Origin: Bacteroidota bacterium
GTDB lineage: Bacteria; Bacteroidota; Bacteroidia; Chitinophagales; BACL12
DNA length: 64,000 nucleotides
NCBI GenBank assembly: GCA_016706865.1
Contig: JADJIS010000002.1
Location: 1,364,001-1,428,000, forward strand
Direction of reading: 5' to 3'
A program made the translations under genes and the position numbers. Shown here in pieces: positions 54,246-63,080 of the stretch. Numbering within the stretch: position 1 is the first letter of the stretch; each line of letters opens with the position of its first letter. Below the pieces are notes generated by a model. It saw only the letters and a program-made list of their open reading frames with translations. It did not search any database and was not told where the DNA came from.

Positions 54246-55202
54246 ATGAATATTTTAATAACTGGAGCCTGTGGAATGGTGGGTTCGCATATGGTGGAGT
54301 ATTTTCACAGGGAAGGAGGACATAAAATTGTTGGGACATATTTTAAACCTACCACCGATCTTGAAGATATTCGGGGAAAGGTGCATTTGGTGGAATGTGA
54401 TGTTCGGTATTATCAGCGGGTGTTGGATATTATTGATGATATAAAACCGGATAAAATTTTTCACCTCGCGGCACAGAGTTATCCTACTGTATCATGGCAT
54501 CGTCCGCAGGAAACCATGGATACCAATGTAAATGGAACCATTAATATTTTCGAGGCGATCAAATATGTCAGAAAAACGGATAAAAATTATGATCCCGTTG
54601 TTGTTGTGGCGTGCTCAAGTGCGGAATATGGTGCATCATTAACACCGGAAAATACTCCTGTTAAAGAAGATACTGCTTTGTTGCCATTGCATCCATATGG
54701 AGTAAGCAAAGTGGGACAAGATCTTTTATCATTTCAATATTATCAGAACGATAAAATCCGCTGTATTAGAGCGAGAATTTTTAATACCACAGGACCGCGA
54801 AAAACAAATGATGTGGTTGCAGATTTTACACATCGCGCAGTAGAGATAGAACAAAAAAAAATAAACGTTTTAAAGGTTGGAAATTTGCAGACAAAACGCG
54901 CCATTACCGATGTGCGTGATCTTGTAAATGCATTAATTTTATTAAGTGATAAGGGCACTTGGGGAGATGTATATAATATCTCCGGAAACAAAGTATATCT
55001 CATCAATGAAATAATTCCTATTATAGAAAATTATATGGGAATTAAATTACCTGTGGAAGTTGATCCCAAATTATTGCGTCCTACTGATGAACCAATTATT
55101 TTTGGGGATTCTTCCAAATTAAAAAAGGACACAGGCTGGGAACAAACATTTGCGCTCGACCAGACAATTAAAGACATGATAGATTATATCAGAAATAAAT
55201 AA
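54246..55202 (+). CDS. NAD-dependent epimerase/dehydratase, GDP-mannose dehydratase/GDP-6-deoxymannose reductase family
   Basis: 318 aa extended short-chain dehydrogenase. The cofactor motif TGACGMVGSHMVEYF is at the N-terminus, FHLAAQSYPTVSW in the middle, catalytic Ser in ACSSAEYG and the YxxxK site in HPYGVSKVGQD. The segment RIFNTTGPRKTNDVVADF followed by VGNLQTKRAITDVRD resembles GDP-6-deoxy-D-mannose reductase (RMD) more than the longer GMD dehydratases. In this locus the substrate may be a GDP-linked heptose intermediate rather than GDP-mannose; that is inference. It is first in the glycan gene cluster. Confidence 0.85.
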   Translation: MNILITGACGMVGSHMVEYFHREGGHKIVGTYFKPTTDLEDIRGKVHLVECDVRYYQRVLDIIDDIKPDKIFHLAAQSYPTVSWHRPQETMDTNVNGTINIFEAIKYVRKTDKNYDPVVVVACSSAEYGASLTPENTPVKEDTALLPLHPYGVSKVGQDLLSFQYYQNDKIRCIRARIFNTTGPRKTNDVVADFTHRAVEIEQKKINVLKVGNLQTKRAITDVRDLVNALILLSDKGTWGDVYNISGNKVYLINEIIPIIENYMGIKLPVEVDPKLLRPTDEPIIFGDSSKLKKDTGWEQTFALDQTIKDMIDYIRNK

Positions 55203-55223
55203 ATAGGGGAAAGAAATTATTTT

Positions 55224-56141
55224 ATGATAAAAAGAACCCGCATTTTTGATCTCGATCTTATCAATGATAAAAACTTCGATGAAACTATTTCATCCATATT
55301 AAACTTTAATAAGGAGTATGATGAAAATTCGGGTTTATTGCCTTTGTTATTTACTCCCAATGTTGATGATGTTGTTAAATTAAATGAAAAACAATACGCC
55401 GATCTTTCTGCAATTCTTAAAAGATCATATTATATATTACCCGACGGACAACCCGTTATCTGGGCGAGTAAATTATTAGGAAAAAAATTAGAAAGCCGTT
55501 TGCCCGGCAGCGAATTATTTCCCCTTTTATGGAAAGCCGTAATCCACGAAAATAAACGCGTAATGGTTGTTGCTCCAAGCCCTGAAGTGGGAGAGCTGCT
55601 GAAAAAAGAATATCCATCACTTGAATATTATGTCCCTCCATTTTTTGATGTGAATAATCCCGACGAATTAAAAAATGTAATTACCGGCGCCTCCGAAATT
55701 TTCGATAAAATAAAACCTGATTATGTTTTTATCGGAATTCGATTTCCGAAACAGAATCATATTGCTTTGGGATTGATCGAGCATTTTAAGAAGTCGCAGT
55801 CGCAGTCTCAGTCGCAGTCACTCAACCCAGAACCCAGAACTCAGAACCCAGAACTCAGAACCCAGAACCCAGAACTCAGAACTCAGAACCCAGAACTCAG
55901 AACCCAGAACTCAGAACCCAGAACCCAGAACTCAGAACATCGAATGCCCCTATTTTTATTAATGGGCGCTTCATATGAATTTTACCTAAACTTAAAAAAA
56001 CGCGCTCCAAAATTCTGGCAAAAAACAGGAATGGAATGGTTTTACCGATTCACACAGGAACCGGGAAGATTATTTAGAAGGTATTTTGTGGATGATATGC
56101 AGTTTTTTCCAATTGTTTGGAGAGAATTTCGAAAAAAATAA
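55224..56141 (+). CDS. WecG/TagA/CpsF family glycosyltransferase with an internal heptamer-repeat insertion
   Basis: 305 aa. The family core is present on both sides of the insertion: FTPNVDDVVKL, YYILPDGQPVIWASKLLG and RLPGSELFPLL, with VFIGIRFPKQNHIALGL before it, and PLFLLMGASYEFYLNLKKRAPKFWQKTGMEWFYRFTQEPGRLFRRY-type sequence after. Between them, about residues 190-239 are encoded by GCAGTC hexamers and CAGAACC/CAGAACT heptamers, giving Ser-Gln then QNPELRT-like repeats. The enzyme would add N-acetylmannosamine-type sugar to a lipid-linked intermediate in the cytoplasm. Whether the protein tolerates the hydrophilic insert is unknown; the frame is currently open. Confidence 0.88.
   Translation: MIKRTRIFDLDLINDKNFDETISSILNFNKEYDENSGLLPLLFTPNVDDVVKLNEKQYADLSAILKRSYYILPDGQPVIWASKLLGKKLESRLPGSELFPLLWKAVIHENKRVMVVAPSPEVGELLKKEYPSLEYYVPPFFDVNNPDELKNVITGASEIFDKIKPDYVFIGIRFPKQNHIALGLIEHFKKSQSQSQSQSLNPEPRTQNPELRTQNPELRTQNPELRTQNSEPRTQNSEHRMPLFLLMGASYEFYLNLKKRAPKFWQKTGMEWFYRFTQEPGRLFRRYFVDDMQFFPIVWREFRKK
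55793..55938. repeat. Hexamer plus heptamer tract inside the WecG/TagA gene
   Basis: 55793-55820: about 4.5 GCAGTC-type units. 55824-55938: 115 bp, about 16.4 units of CAGAACC/CAGAACT. None of the three forward frames contains a stop codon within the heptamers, so the downstream frame depends only on unit number modulo 3. Confidence 0.95.
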
Positions 56142-56274
56142 AATACGAATTTCTCTTATTTATTGGTTGTATCCGTGGATAACCGATTATTATTTTCTAC
56201 ACGCAAAAAAAGCCTTATTTTAATTTGAATTTTTCTTTCAGGTAATTATTTTTGAGATAATTAATTCCTTAAAA

Positions 56275-56646
56275 ATGAAAGATAAACCAAAATTTATGAT
56301 GATCTATCGCTGCATAAAATGCGGCCTGGAATCCGGTTACACGGAGCTCGATGCTCCTTCCTGCAGATATTGCGATGAAAGTACCGAAATGACCCTAATT
56401 TCAAAAGATCCTCTCACGCCCGAATTAATGGCAAACAGATTAAAAACATTAGCGGATAACATGATGAAAAATCTGGAATCTGCCTATGAAACATTTTCGG
56501 ATGAGGAAAAACAAATGCTTGATGCTGCAGAAACAAATGCAGAAAAAGAGGCCGAGGCAGAATTGATGGATCTTATGGTACACGCAGAAAAATTGAAACA
56601 AATGTTAAATGAGCTCAATTTAAAGGATCCTCCAAGTGAGAATTGA
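56275..56646 (+). CDS. Zinc-ribbon protein of unknown function
   Basis: 123 aa. A zinc ribbon is formed by YRCIKCGLESGY and SCRYCDES. The rest is a long acidic, Glu/Met/Leu-rich helical region (FSDEEKQMLDAAETNAEKEAEAELMDLM), probably coiled coil. Not a recognised family. It sits between the WecG/TagA and hddA genes but has no glycan-enzyme features. Gap to hddA is 215 bp. Confidence 0.72.
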   Translation: MKDKPKFMMIYRCIKCGLESGYTELDAPSCRYCDESTEMTLISKDPLTPELMANRLKTLADNMMKNLESAYETFSDEEKQMLDAAETNAEKEAEAELMDLMVHAEKLKQMLNELNLKDPPSEN

Positions 56647-56861
56647 AATTAGTTCTTTGGCGGTCTGGAAATATACTTATACGGCTTAAATTGTCAACTA
56701 TTATTCCGACAAAGAAGAAGAGCCTGATATTAATTTTTCGTCAATTCCAGCCTCAATTTACAACCATTTCTATATTTTTCCCCTCTTTTTCATCATCTTT
56801 GCACCCGATTTTGAGGGTGAAAGGATAATTTTTTACGAAAGATCACAGGGGAAAACAGTTT

Positions 56862-57890
56862 ATGATCATTAGAAGTCAAGCTCCATTAAGGATTGGTTTA
56901 GCCGGCGGCGGAACAGACGTAGGTCCTTACAGCGATATTTACGGTGGCTGTATTTTGAACGCCACCATCAATAAATATGCTTATGCCACCATTATTCCGC
57001 GCAGAGACGGCAAGATCGTGCTCTCCGCTATGGATAAAAAAGAAACCGTGGAACTCGATTCCACCTCCAAACTCGAAATTGATGGCACTTTGGATCTATT
57101 GAAGGGTGTATATAACCGTATTATCAAAGATTTTAATCATAATGCACCCCTTAGTTTTGAGCTAAATACTTACGTTGATGCTCCTCCGGGTTCAGGATTG
57201 GGCTCTTCCTCAACCTTGGTTGTGGCAATAGTTGGTGCATTTACCGAATGGTTGAGATTGCCACTCGGCGAATATGATATTGCACATCTTGCATACGATA
57301 TCGAAAGAAAAGACCTCGCAATGGCCGGGGGAAAACAGGATCAATACGCAGCTACATTTGGCGGATGGAATTTCATGGAGTTTTATAAGGATGATAAAGT
57401 AATTGTAAATCCTTTGCGTATACGTCCCAATTATTTAAAGGAGCTGGAATTTAATATCGTAATGTATTATACCGGAACCTCGCGTTTATCCTCAACAATT
57501 ATTGAAGCACAATCATCAAACGTTTCTAAAAAATCAGATAAGTCGATCGAGGCAATGCATAATTTAAAAGAACAATCTTATATGATGAAAGAGGCTATCC
57601 TAAAAGGAGAGCTAAATCGCATAGGAGATATTCTTGATTATGGATGGAAAAATAAAAAAGCAACAGCAGTTGGAGTGTCAAGCGACGTGATCGATAATAT
57701 TTATGAATCAGCAATTAAGGCAGGTGCTACCGGGGGAAAAATATCCGGTGCAGGCGGTGGCGGATTTATGACTTTTTATTGTCCTGGAAACACCAGATAT
57801 AAAGTAATAGATGTATTAAATACATTCGGGGGGGAAGTTCACAATATTGAATTCAGTCAATACGGATTAACATCATGGGAAGCAAAATAG
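56862..57890 (+). CDS. hddA: D-glycero-alpha-D-manno-heptose 7-phosphate kinase (GHMP kinase)
   Basis: 342 aa with all three GHMP motifs: RSQAPLRIGLAGGGTDVGPY at the N-terminus, PPGSGLGSSSTLVVA (ATP loop, about 107-121) and GGKISGAGGGGFMTFYC at the C-terminus. The kinase phosphorylates D-glycero-D-manno-heptose 7-phosphate at C1 to the alpha-1,7-bisphosphate. The neighbours gmhA, hddC and gmhB supply the other steps, which makes the specific call strong. The ATG of gmhA lies 16 bp inside its end. A near-consensus CATCTTTGC lies about 60 bp upstream. Confidence 0.93.
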   Translation: MIIRSQAPLRIGLAGGGTDVGPYSDIYGGCILNATINKYAYATIIPRRDGKIVLSAMDKKETVELDSTSKLEIDGTLDLLKGVYNRIIKDFNHNAPLSFELNTYVDAPPGSGLGSSSTLVVAIVGAFTEWLRLPLGEYDIAHLAYDIERKDLAMAGGKQDQYAATFGGWNFMEFYKDDKVIVNPLRIRPNYLKELEFNIVMYYTGTSRLSSTIIEAQSSNVSKKSDKSIEAMHNLKEQSYMMKEAILKGELNRIGDILDYGWKNKKATAVGVSSDVIDNIYESAIKAGATGGKISGAGGGGFMTFYCPGNTRYKVIDVLNTFGGEVHNIEFSQYGLTSWEAK

Positions 57891-58468
57891 AAAAAATTAA
57901 ATCGGTAGTAGCCGAAAGTATCAGGGTTAAAAACGAAATATTAAATAACCCGGAAATGATCGCAATGTGCGAAAAGATCGCAGATGAAATTGCAGAAGCA
58001 TTTCGTCAGGATAAAAAAGTTTTGTTCTGCGGAAATGGTGGAAGTGCCGCTGATGCCCAACATTTAGCAGCGGAATTTTCCGGTAGATTTTATTTCGACC
58101 GTCCGCCTCTGGATGCAGAAGCATTACATGTTAATTCATCGTATGTTACCGCAGTTGGAAACGATTATGGTTACGATCAGATATTTTCCAGAGTATTAAA
58201 AGCGAAAGGTAGAAAAGGAGATTTTATTTTCGGTATTTCCACTTCAGGAAATTCTCCAAATATTTTAAAGGCATTTGAAGTTGCACGTGAAAGAGGAATG
58301 GTAATAGTTGCCATGACAGGTGCAACCGGCGGTAAAATGAAAGATAATTGCGATTATTTATTAAATGTTCCAAGCAATGATACACCGCGTATTCAGGAAT
58401 CTCATATTATGCTCGGACATATTATTTGTGAACTTGTTGAGGAAGCATTATTCGATCGTCCCCAATAA
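57875..58468 (+). CDS. gmhA: Phosphoheptose isomerase (SIS domain)
   Basis: 197 aa. SIS-domain isomerase of the GmhA type: VLFCGNGGSAADAQHLAAEF at about 48-68, GISTSGNSPNILKAF at about 123-137 and ESHIMLGHIICELVEEALF at the end with the metal-binding Glu/His pair. It converts sedoheptulose 7-phosphate to D-glycero-D-manno-heptose 7-phosphate, the first committed step. It overlaps hddA by 16 bp and its stop overlaps the hddC start (TAATG), so the three are one translational unit. Confidence 0.95.
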   Translation: MGSKIEKIKSVVAESIRVKNEILNNPEMIAMCEKIADEIAEAFRQDKKVLFCGNGGSAADAQHLAAEFSGRFYFDRPPLDAEALHVNSSYVTAVGNDYGYDQIFSRVLKAKGRKGDFIFGISTSGNSPNILKAFEVARERGMVIVAMTGATGGKMKDNCDYLLNVPSNDTPRIQESHIMLGHIICELVEEALFDRPQ

Positions 58469-59178
58469 TGAAATTGCAAAAACCAAATGAAGCAATTGTT
58501 CTTGCAGGCGGATTTGGAACGCGTTTGCAAACTGTTGTTAATCTGTTGCCAAAACCTATGGCTCCCGTTGCAGGAAAACCCTTTCTGCAATATATCCTCG
58601 ACGATCTTATCAATCAGGAAATTGAACATGTAATTCTCGCTGTTGGTTATTTAAAAGAAACCATCATCGATCATTTTGGATATCATTATCACAATTTAAA
58701 AATTACTTATTCTATTGAAGATGATCCATTAGGAACTGGTGGTGGAATTTTGCAGGCAAGTAAATATGCAAATCAGGAGGTGAGTTATGTAATTAATGGT
58801 GATACCTATTTCGATGTTGATCTCGAAGCTTTATTTAATTTGCATATTCATCATAAAGCACTATTGACTGTAGCCTTAAAAAAAATGCAAAAATTTGATC
58901 GTTACGGAACAGTAGAAATTGATAACGACCATAAAATAATTGCCTTCAACGAAAAAAAATATGTAGAGGAAGGTTTAATTAACGGCGGAATTTATTGCCT
59001 CGATAAAAAAATATTTTCACAAGATCTTCCCGATAAATTTTCCTTCGAAAAAGAAATTCTCGAAAAAGAATTTATAAAAGGCAATGTCTTCGGAAAAGTT
59101 TTCGACGGATATTTTATCGACATCGGGATTCCTGAGGATTACGCTAAGGCACAGGATGATTTTAGGAAGTGGCAGTAG
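58468..59178 (+). CDS. hddC: D-glycero-alpha-D-manno-heptose 1-phosphate guanylyltransferase
   Basis: 236 aa nucleotidyltransferase: AIVLAGGFGTRLQTVVNLLPKPM is the pyrophosphorylase signature, INGDTYFDVD the metal/product site, and GGIYCLDKKIF and FIDIGIPEDY follow. It activates heptose 1-phosphate with GTP to GDP-heptose. The specific call rests on the adjoining hddA, gmhA and gmhB. The stop TAG and the last codons (GKWQ-like KWQ) lie in the start of a GGCAGT hexamer tract, so the C-terminus may have been reshaped by the repeat. Confidence 0.92.
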   Translation: MKLQKPNEAIVLAGGFGTRLQTVVNLLPKPMAPVAGKPFLQYILDDLINQEIEHVILAVGYLKETIIDHFGYHYHNLKITYSIEDDPLGTGGGILQASKYANQEVSYVINGDTYFDVDLEALFNLHIHHKALLTVALKKMQKFDRYGTVEIDNDHKIIAFNEKKYVEEGLINGGIYCLDKKIFSQDLPDKFSFEKEILEKEFIKGNVFGKVFDGYFIDIGIPEDYAKAQDDFRKWQ

Positions 59179-59326
59179 TAGTAGGCAGTGGCAGTAGGGA
59201 GTAGGCAGTGGCAGTGGCAGTAGGCAGTAGACAGTGGCAGTTTCTCCTCCGTTATAAACCCTGTCAACCTTGCAAACGTTTGTAACCCTCTCCCTCAACA
59301 AAATTTTTATCCCCACCTTTGCCCTG
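59167..59326. repeat. GGCAGTA/GGCAGTG tract and AACCCTGTCAACC module
   Basis: 59167-59240 is a degenerate GGCAGT(AG) tract that contains the hddC stop codon. 59243-59290 carries CTCCTCCGTTATAAACCC and GTCAACCTTGCAAACG, matching the module at 54100-54185. The gmhB start follows at 59327. Confidence 0.8.
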
Positions 59327-59875
59327 ATGACCATAAAGGATCTGCAAATCGACAAAACCTGGACTCTTTTCCTCGACCGCGACGGTGTGCTCAATAAAAA
59401 AATTGACGATGATTATGTGCGAAACTGGGAGCAGTTTGAATTTTTACCCGGCGTAAAGGAAGCATTGAAGGATCTTGCTCAAATCTTCCATAGAATTATT
59501 ATAGTTACCAATCAGCGCGGGGTTGGAAGAGGATTGATGTCGCTGGAAGCACTTAATGCTATTCATGAAAATCTTGGATTTGAAGTTGCAGCCTCCGGAG
59601 GACGGATCGATGCAATATATTTTTGTCCTGATGTGAGCGACGAAGGTTCGACCCATCGTAAACCTCAACCCGGAATGGCACTCGATGCACAGAAGCAATT
59701 TCCCGAGATCGATTTTACCAAATCTATAATTGTGGGGGATTCAGCAAGTGATATGCAGTTAGGCGAAAACCTGAATATGAAAAAGGTATTAATTTCTCAT
59801 AAAATTAAAGGCAATCCTGACCTGATTTTCCCATCTCTGATTGAATTTTCAACAGAATTGAAGTCGAATATTTAG
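59327..59875 (+). CDS. gmhB: Heptose bisphosphate phosphatase GmhB-like (HAD family), lacking the zinc loop
   Basis: 182 aa from the ATG at 59327; the 19-codon in-frame extension to a TTG is repeat-derived. HAD motifs: LFLDRDGVLN (D17, D19), IIVTNQRGVGRG, HRKPQPGM and IIVGDSASDMQLG. It removes the C7 phosphate from heptose bisphosphate. Typical GmhB has a zinc loop with four Cys/His before RKPxPG; here it is CPDVSDEGSTHRKP, with one Cys and one His, so zinc binding is probably lost. Histidinol phosphatase is an alternative for this family, but the context favours GmhB. Confidence 0.88.
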   Translation: MTIKDLQIDKTWTLFLDRDGVLNKKIDDDYVRNWEQFEFLPGVKEALKDLAQIFHRIIIVTNQRGVGRGLMSLEALNAIHENLGFEVAASGGRIDAIYFCPDVSDEGSTHRKPQPGMALDAQKQFPEIDFTKSIIVGDSASDMQLGENLNMKKVLISHKIKGNPDLIFPSLIEFSTELKSNI

Positions 59876-59915
59876 CATTTCGTTAATGAATGCAAATTTT
59901 TCACCTAATCTTAGT

Positions 59916-59923
59916 TATTTTTG
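59916..59923 (+). promoter_or_regulatory. -7 promoter element TATTTTTG
   Basis: Exact TAnnTTTG followed by C. It would give a leader of about 90 nt for the gene at 60018. Confidence 0.45.
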
Positions 59924-60017
59924 CGCCCGATTGGGTCATTTTAATGTAAAAAAGTACCGATTTGCTACGCAACCAATAACGGTATGTTAGCATCTGTTAA
60001 AAGACCGGGTAAAAATC

Positions 60018-61415
60018 ATGATTAGAAGATACTCCCAATTTCTCGAGCTCGTATATTTCCTTGTGGACATTGTTCTGCTCAATGTATCTTTTATGATAGC
60101 TGTATTCATCAGCTTCGACAGGGTTTCCAAGATAACTACTGACAGAAAATTTGCCATGTTGTTGGTTGCTGTCAACCTGATCTGGTTTCTTGTTACCAGC
60201 GTATTTAATTATTATAAATTAGAAAGAAGAAGTGGATACGAATATCTGGTATTCCGTTTTGTAAAAGTACTGGCATTCCAGGCCTTACTCACGTTTACTT
60301 ATTTGTTCCTGATAAAAGGTTATCAGTTTTCGAGGGCACAATTAGCATATACTTATTTATTTTTTACCGTTTTGGACCTTGTATGGCGCATAGGTTTTGA
60401 AACGTATTTGCAAAGATATCGTGCAAGGGGAGGGAATTACCGTAGGATAATTGTTATCGGAACCACCGGTGCATCTCTTCAATTTGTAAAAGAAATTCGC
60501 GATCACAACGAATTTGGATACAAATTCCTCGGATATTTTGATGATCCCGAAACTGCAATGGAAGAGGTGGAAGGTCATTTGGAGGATGTAAAATTATTTT
60601 GTGTAAAAAATTCAGTGGATGAGATCTATTTTGCTCTTCAGCCTTCAGATATGAGTGCCTATGTTGATGATCTGATGGAATTCAGTAACGAAAGAATGAT
60701 ACGATTCAGAATAGTGCCTGAATTTTCGAGTTATATCAGCAAACAATTTAAAAAGATCAATATCGAGTATTACGGAAATACACCTATATTAAGTATCCGT
60801 CCCGAACCACTTGATAATTTATACAACCGTTTACAAAAAAGAATTTTTGACATCGCCTTTGCTTTTTTATTTTTCATTTTGATAGGATGGTGGTTGTTCC
60901 CTTTAATTGCACTTTCTGTTAAATTATCATCCAGAGGTCCTGTATTTTTTAAACAAAAACGCAGTGGAGAAGGAAATAAAGACTTCCTGTGTTATAAGTT
61001 CCGCACAATGAAAGTAAATGCGGAAGCCGATACAAAACAAGCCACTAAAAATGATCCGCGTATAACAAGAATAGGATCTATTTTAAGAAAAACAAATCTC
61101 GATGAATTACCGCAATTCATTAATGTATTAAAAGGCGACATGAGTGTTGTTGGTCCTCGCCCGCATATGTTGAAACACACAGAAGAATATTCAAAAATTG
61201 TAAATAACTTTATGGTTCGCCATTTTGTGAAACCCGGAATTACCGGAGCAGCGCAAGCCAATGGTTACCGTGGAGATACCACCGATCCTGTGATGATGGA
61301 AAAGAGAGTGCAATACGATCTTTGGTATCTCGAAAACTGGAGTTTTTGGCTCGATGTAAAAATTGTGTTTCTTACAATTTGGAGTATGCTTAAAGGAAAT
61401 GAAAATGCGGTTTAA
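60018..61415 (+). CDS. Undecaprenyl-phosphate sugar phosphotransferase (WcaJ/WbaP-like exopolysaccharide initiating enzyme)
   Basis: 465 aa. Four to five membrane helices lie in the first 130 residues, followed by a CoA-binding-like Rossmann region (IIVIGTTGASLQFVKEI). One more helix at about 285-305 leads into the bacterial sugar transferase domain: SRGPVFFKQKRSGEGNKDF, CYKFRTMKVNAE, LRKTNLDELPQFINVLKGDM and VGPRPHM. It transfers a sugar phosphate from a nucleotide sugar to undecaprenyl phosphate at the inner membrane, starting glycan assembly. It overlaps the next gene by 17 bp. Confidence 0.94.
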   Translation: MIRRYSQFLELVYFLVDIVLLNVSFMIAVFISFDRVSKITTDRKFAMLLVAVNLIWFLVTSVFNYYKLERRSGYEYLVFRFVKVLAFQALLTFTYLFLIKGYQFSRAQLAYTYLFFTVLDLVWRIGFETYLQRYRARGGNYRRIIVIGTTGASLQFVKEIRDHNEFGYKFLGYFDDPETAMEEVEGHLEDVKLFCVKNSVDEIYFALQPSDMSAYVDDLMEFSNERMIRFRIVPEFSSYISKQFKKINIEYYGNTPILSIRPEPLDNLYNRLQKRIFDIAFAFLFFILIGWWLFPLIALSVKLSSRGPVFFKQKRSGEGNKDFLCYKFRTMKVNAEADTKQATKNDPRITRIGSILRKTNLDELPQFINVLKGDMSVVGPRPHMLKHTEEYSKIVNNFMVRHFVKPGITGAAQANGYRGDTTDPVMMEKRVQYDLWYLENWSFWLDVKIVFLTIWSMLKGNENAV

Positions 61416-63024
61416 CCTTCTACTCGTTTTATTTTGCCTCACACTAACGGTTTCGGCACAACAAAATTATTTACCTCTCAACAGAAATATTTATAACTGG
61501 TACGAACCCTATTTAAATAAACAGGGAACGCAGTTTCATACTTCTATTCGCCCTTATCGCTTCAGCGAATTGGATTCCGTAATTACTTATGACGAAATTT
61601 TTCAATTGGAAAAAGTTCCTGGAAATAATTTTTTCGGTAAGCTCTGGAACTGGACCATGTATGATACTATTGTTGGCGTGCAACAAAAAGATTTTCATTT
61701 ACGCATTGATCCGCTCATCAATTTTGGTGGTGGTTATGATGCAGCTAACGGAGGAAAAGCAATTTGGGTAAATACCCGCGGAGTTTCCGCATCCGGAGAT
61801 ATCGGAGAAAAAAGAAAAGTTTCCTTTAATGCTACCATGCGCGAAAATCAGGCGAAATATCCCGATTATATGGTGCCATTCATTAAATATTATCAGGTGG
61901 TTCCGGGGCAAGGAAAAGTGCGTAATTTTAAAAGTACTGCCTTCGATTTTGCAAATGCTACCGGATATTTATCTTATACGCCTACTAAATATCTAAATTT
62001 TCAGCTGGGTCATGATAAAAATTTTTTAGGAGATGGGTATCGCAGCATGTTGTTAAGTGACAATGCATTGTATTACCCATTCTTTAAAATAACCACAACA
62101 GTGTGGAAACTCAAATATGTAAATCTGTATGCCGAGTTTGATGATGCCATTTCGGGCACGGTTGATTCACTGATAGGGATCACCAGAAAATTCGGATCCT
62201 TTCATTATTTGAGTTATGATGTATTTCCATGGGTCCAGGTGAGTTTATTTGAAGCAATTATTTGGCCGGCAAATGATTCTGTGCGTCACCGCGGTTTTGA
62301 TGTTAACTATTTGAATCCCATTATATTTTTCCGCCCGATAGAATTCGGCTTAGGTTCTCCTGATAATGCAATGATAGGAGGTAACATTAAATTTAAACCG
62401 ATCAAAGATCTGATAGTATACGGGCAGTTTTTAATGGATGATCTTGATGTGGTAGCAGCGAGGGCAGGAAAGGGATATTATCGCAATAAATTTGCAATTC
62501 AAACTGGCTTGAAGTTCTATGAACCAGCGGGTATAAAAAATTTAATTGTGCAGGCAGAAATGAATCAGGCAAATCCCTATACCTATGCGCAAAAAGAACC
62601 GGTTCAGAATTATTCACACTATAATCAGGCGATAGCACATCCGCTTGGCGCAAATTTCAGGGAATTTATCGGCATCTTTAATTATCGTTTTTTTCAACGA
62701 TATTATCTCGAAGCAAAATTCCAATCTGCTGTGGTTGGATTGGATGAAAAAGTTGATGATAATTTCGGAGCCGACATATTTAAATCAGATCTGGATATTC
62801 CCGGCTTTCCGGATTCCTATGGAAATTTTATCGGCCAAGGATTAAGAACCACCATCAAAAGCACCGATCTCCGCGCCGGCATTTTATTAAATCCCTCCAT
62901 CAATCTCAATTTAGAGGGACAAATATTTATCCGCACATTTCAAAATGAAAATGAAAAGATATCTACAAAAATGATCATGCTTTCTTTGAAAACGGATTTG
63001 TTTAATACGTATTTTGATTTTTGA
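61399..63024 (+). CDS. RemB/Wzi-like outer-membrane protein
   Basis: 541 aa from the ATG at 61399 (or 61405), which opens the signal peptide MRFNLLLVLFCLTLTVSAQ. A longer frame upstream lies wholly in the preceding gene. The mature part looks like an outer-membrane barrel of the Wzi/RemB group: YLSYTPTKYLNFQLGHDKNFLGDGYRSMLLSDNA and FFRPIEFGLGSPDNAMIGGN are typical. Wzi anchors capsule on the cell surface; RemB of Flavobacterium takes part in gliding. Its place directly after the WcaJ-type gene, overlapping it by 17 bp, suits a glycan export or attachment role. Confidence 0.82.
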   Translation: MKMRFNLLLVLFCLTLTVSAQQNYLPLNRNIYNWYEPYLNKQGTQFHTSIRPYRFSELDSVITYDEIFQLEKVPGNNFFGKLWNWTMYDTIVGVQQKDFHLRIDPLINFGGGYDAANGGKAIWVNTRGVSASGDIGEKRKVSFNATMRENQAKYPDYMVPFIKYYQVVPGQGKVRNFKSTAFDFANATGYLSYTPTKYLNFQLGHDKNFLGDGYRSMLLSDNALYYPFFKITTTVWKLKYVNLYAEFDDAISGTVDSLIGITRKFGSFHYLSYDVFPWVQVSLFEAIIWPANDSVRHRGFDVNYLNPIIFFRPIEFGLGSPDNAMIGGNIKFKPIKDLIVYGQFLMDDLDVVAARAGKGYYRNKFAIQTGLKFYEPAGIKNLIVQAEMNQANPYTYAQKEPVQNYSHYNQAIAHPLGANFREFIGIFNYRFFQRYYLEAKFQSAVVGLDEKVDDNFGADIFKSDLDIPGFPDSYGNFIGQGLRTTIKSTDLRAGILLNPSINLNLEGQIFIRTFQNENEKISTKMIMLSLKTDLFNTYFDF

Positions 63025-63080
63025 GGGGATGTAATTTGTAAAGCAATCTATTTTTTAAATATCTGGAACCAGACGGACTT

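Noticed and set aside
54038..54325. 95-codon open frame upstream of the RMD-like gene
   Set aside because: It runs through the 98-bp repeats and promoter into another frame of the real gene.
56643..56828. 61-codon open frame before hddA
   Set aside because: No ribosome site or domain, low-complexity composition, and it covers the probable hddA promoter region.
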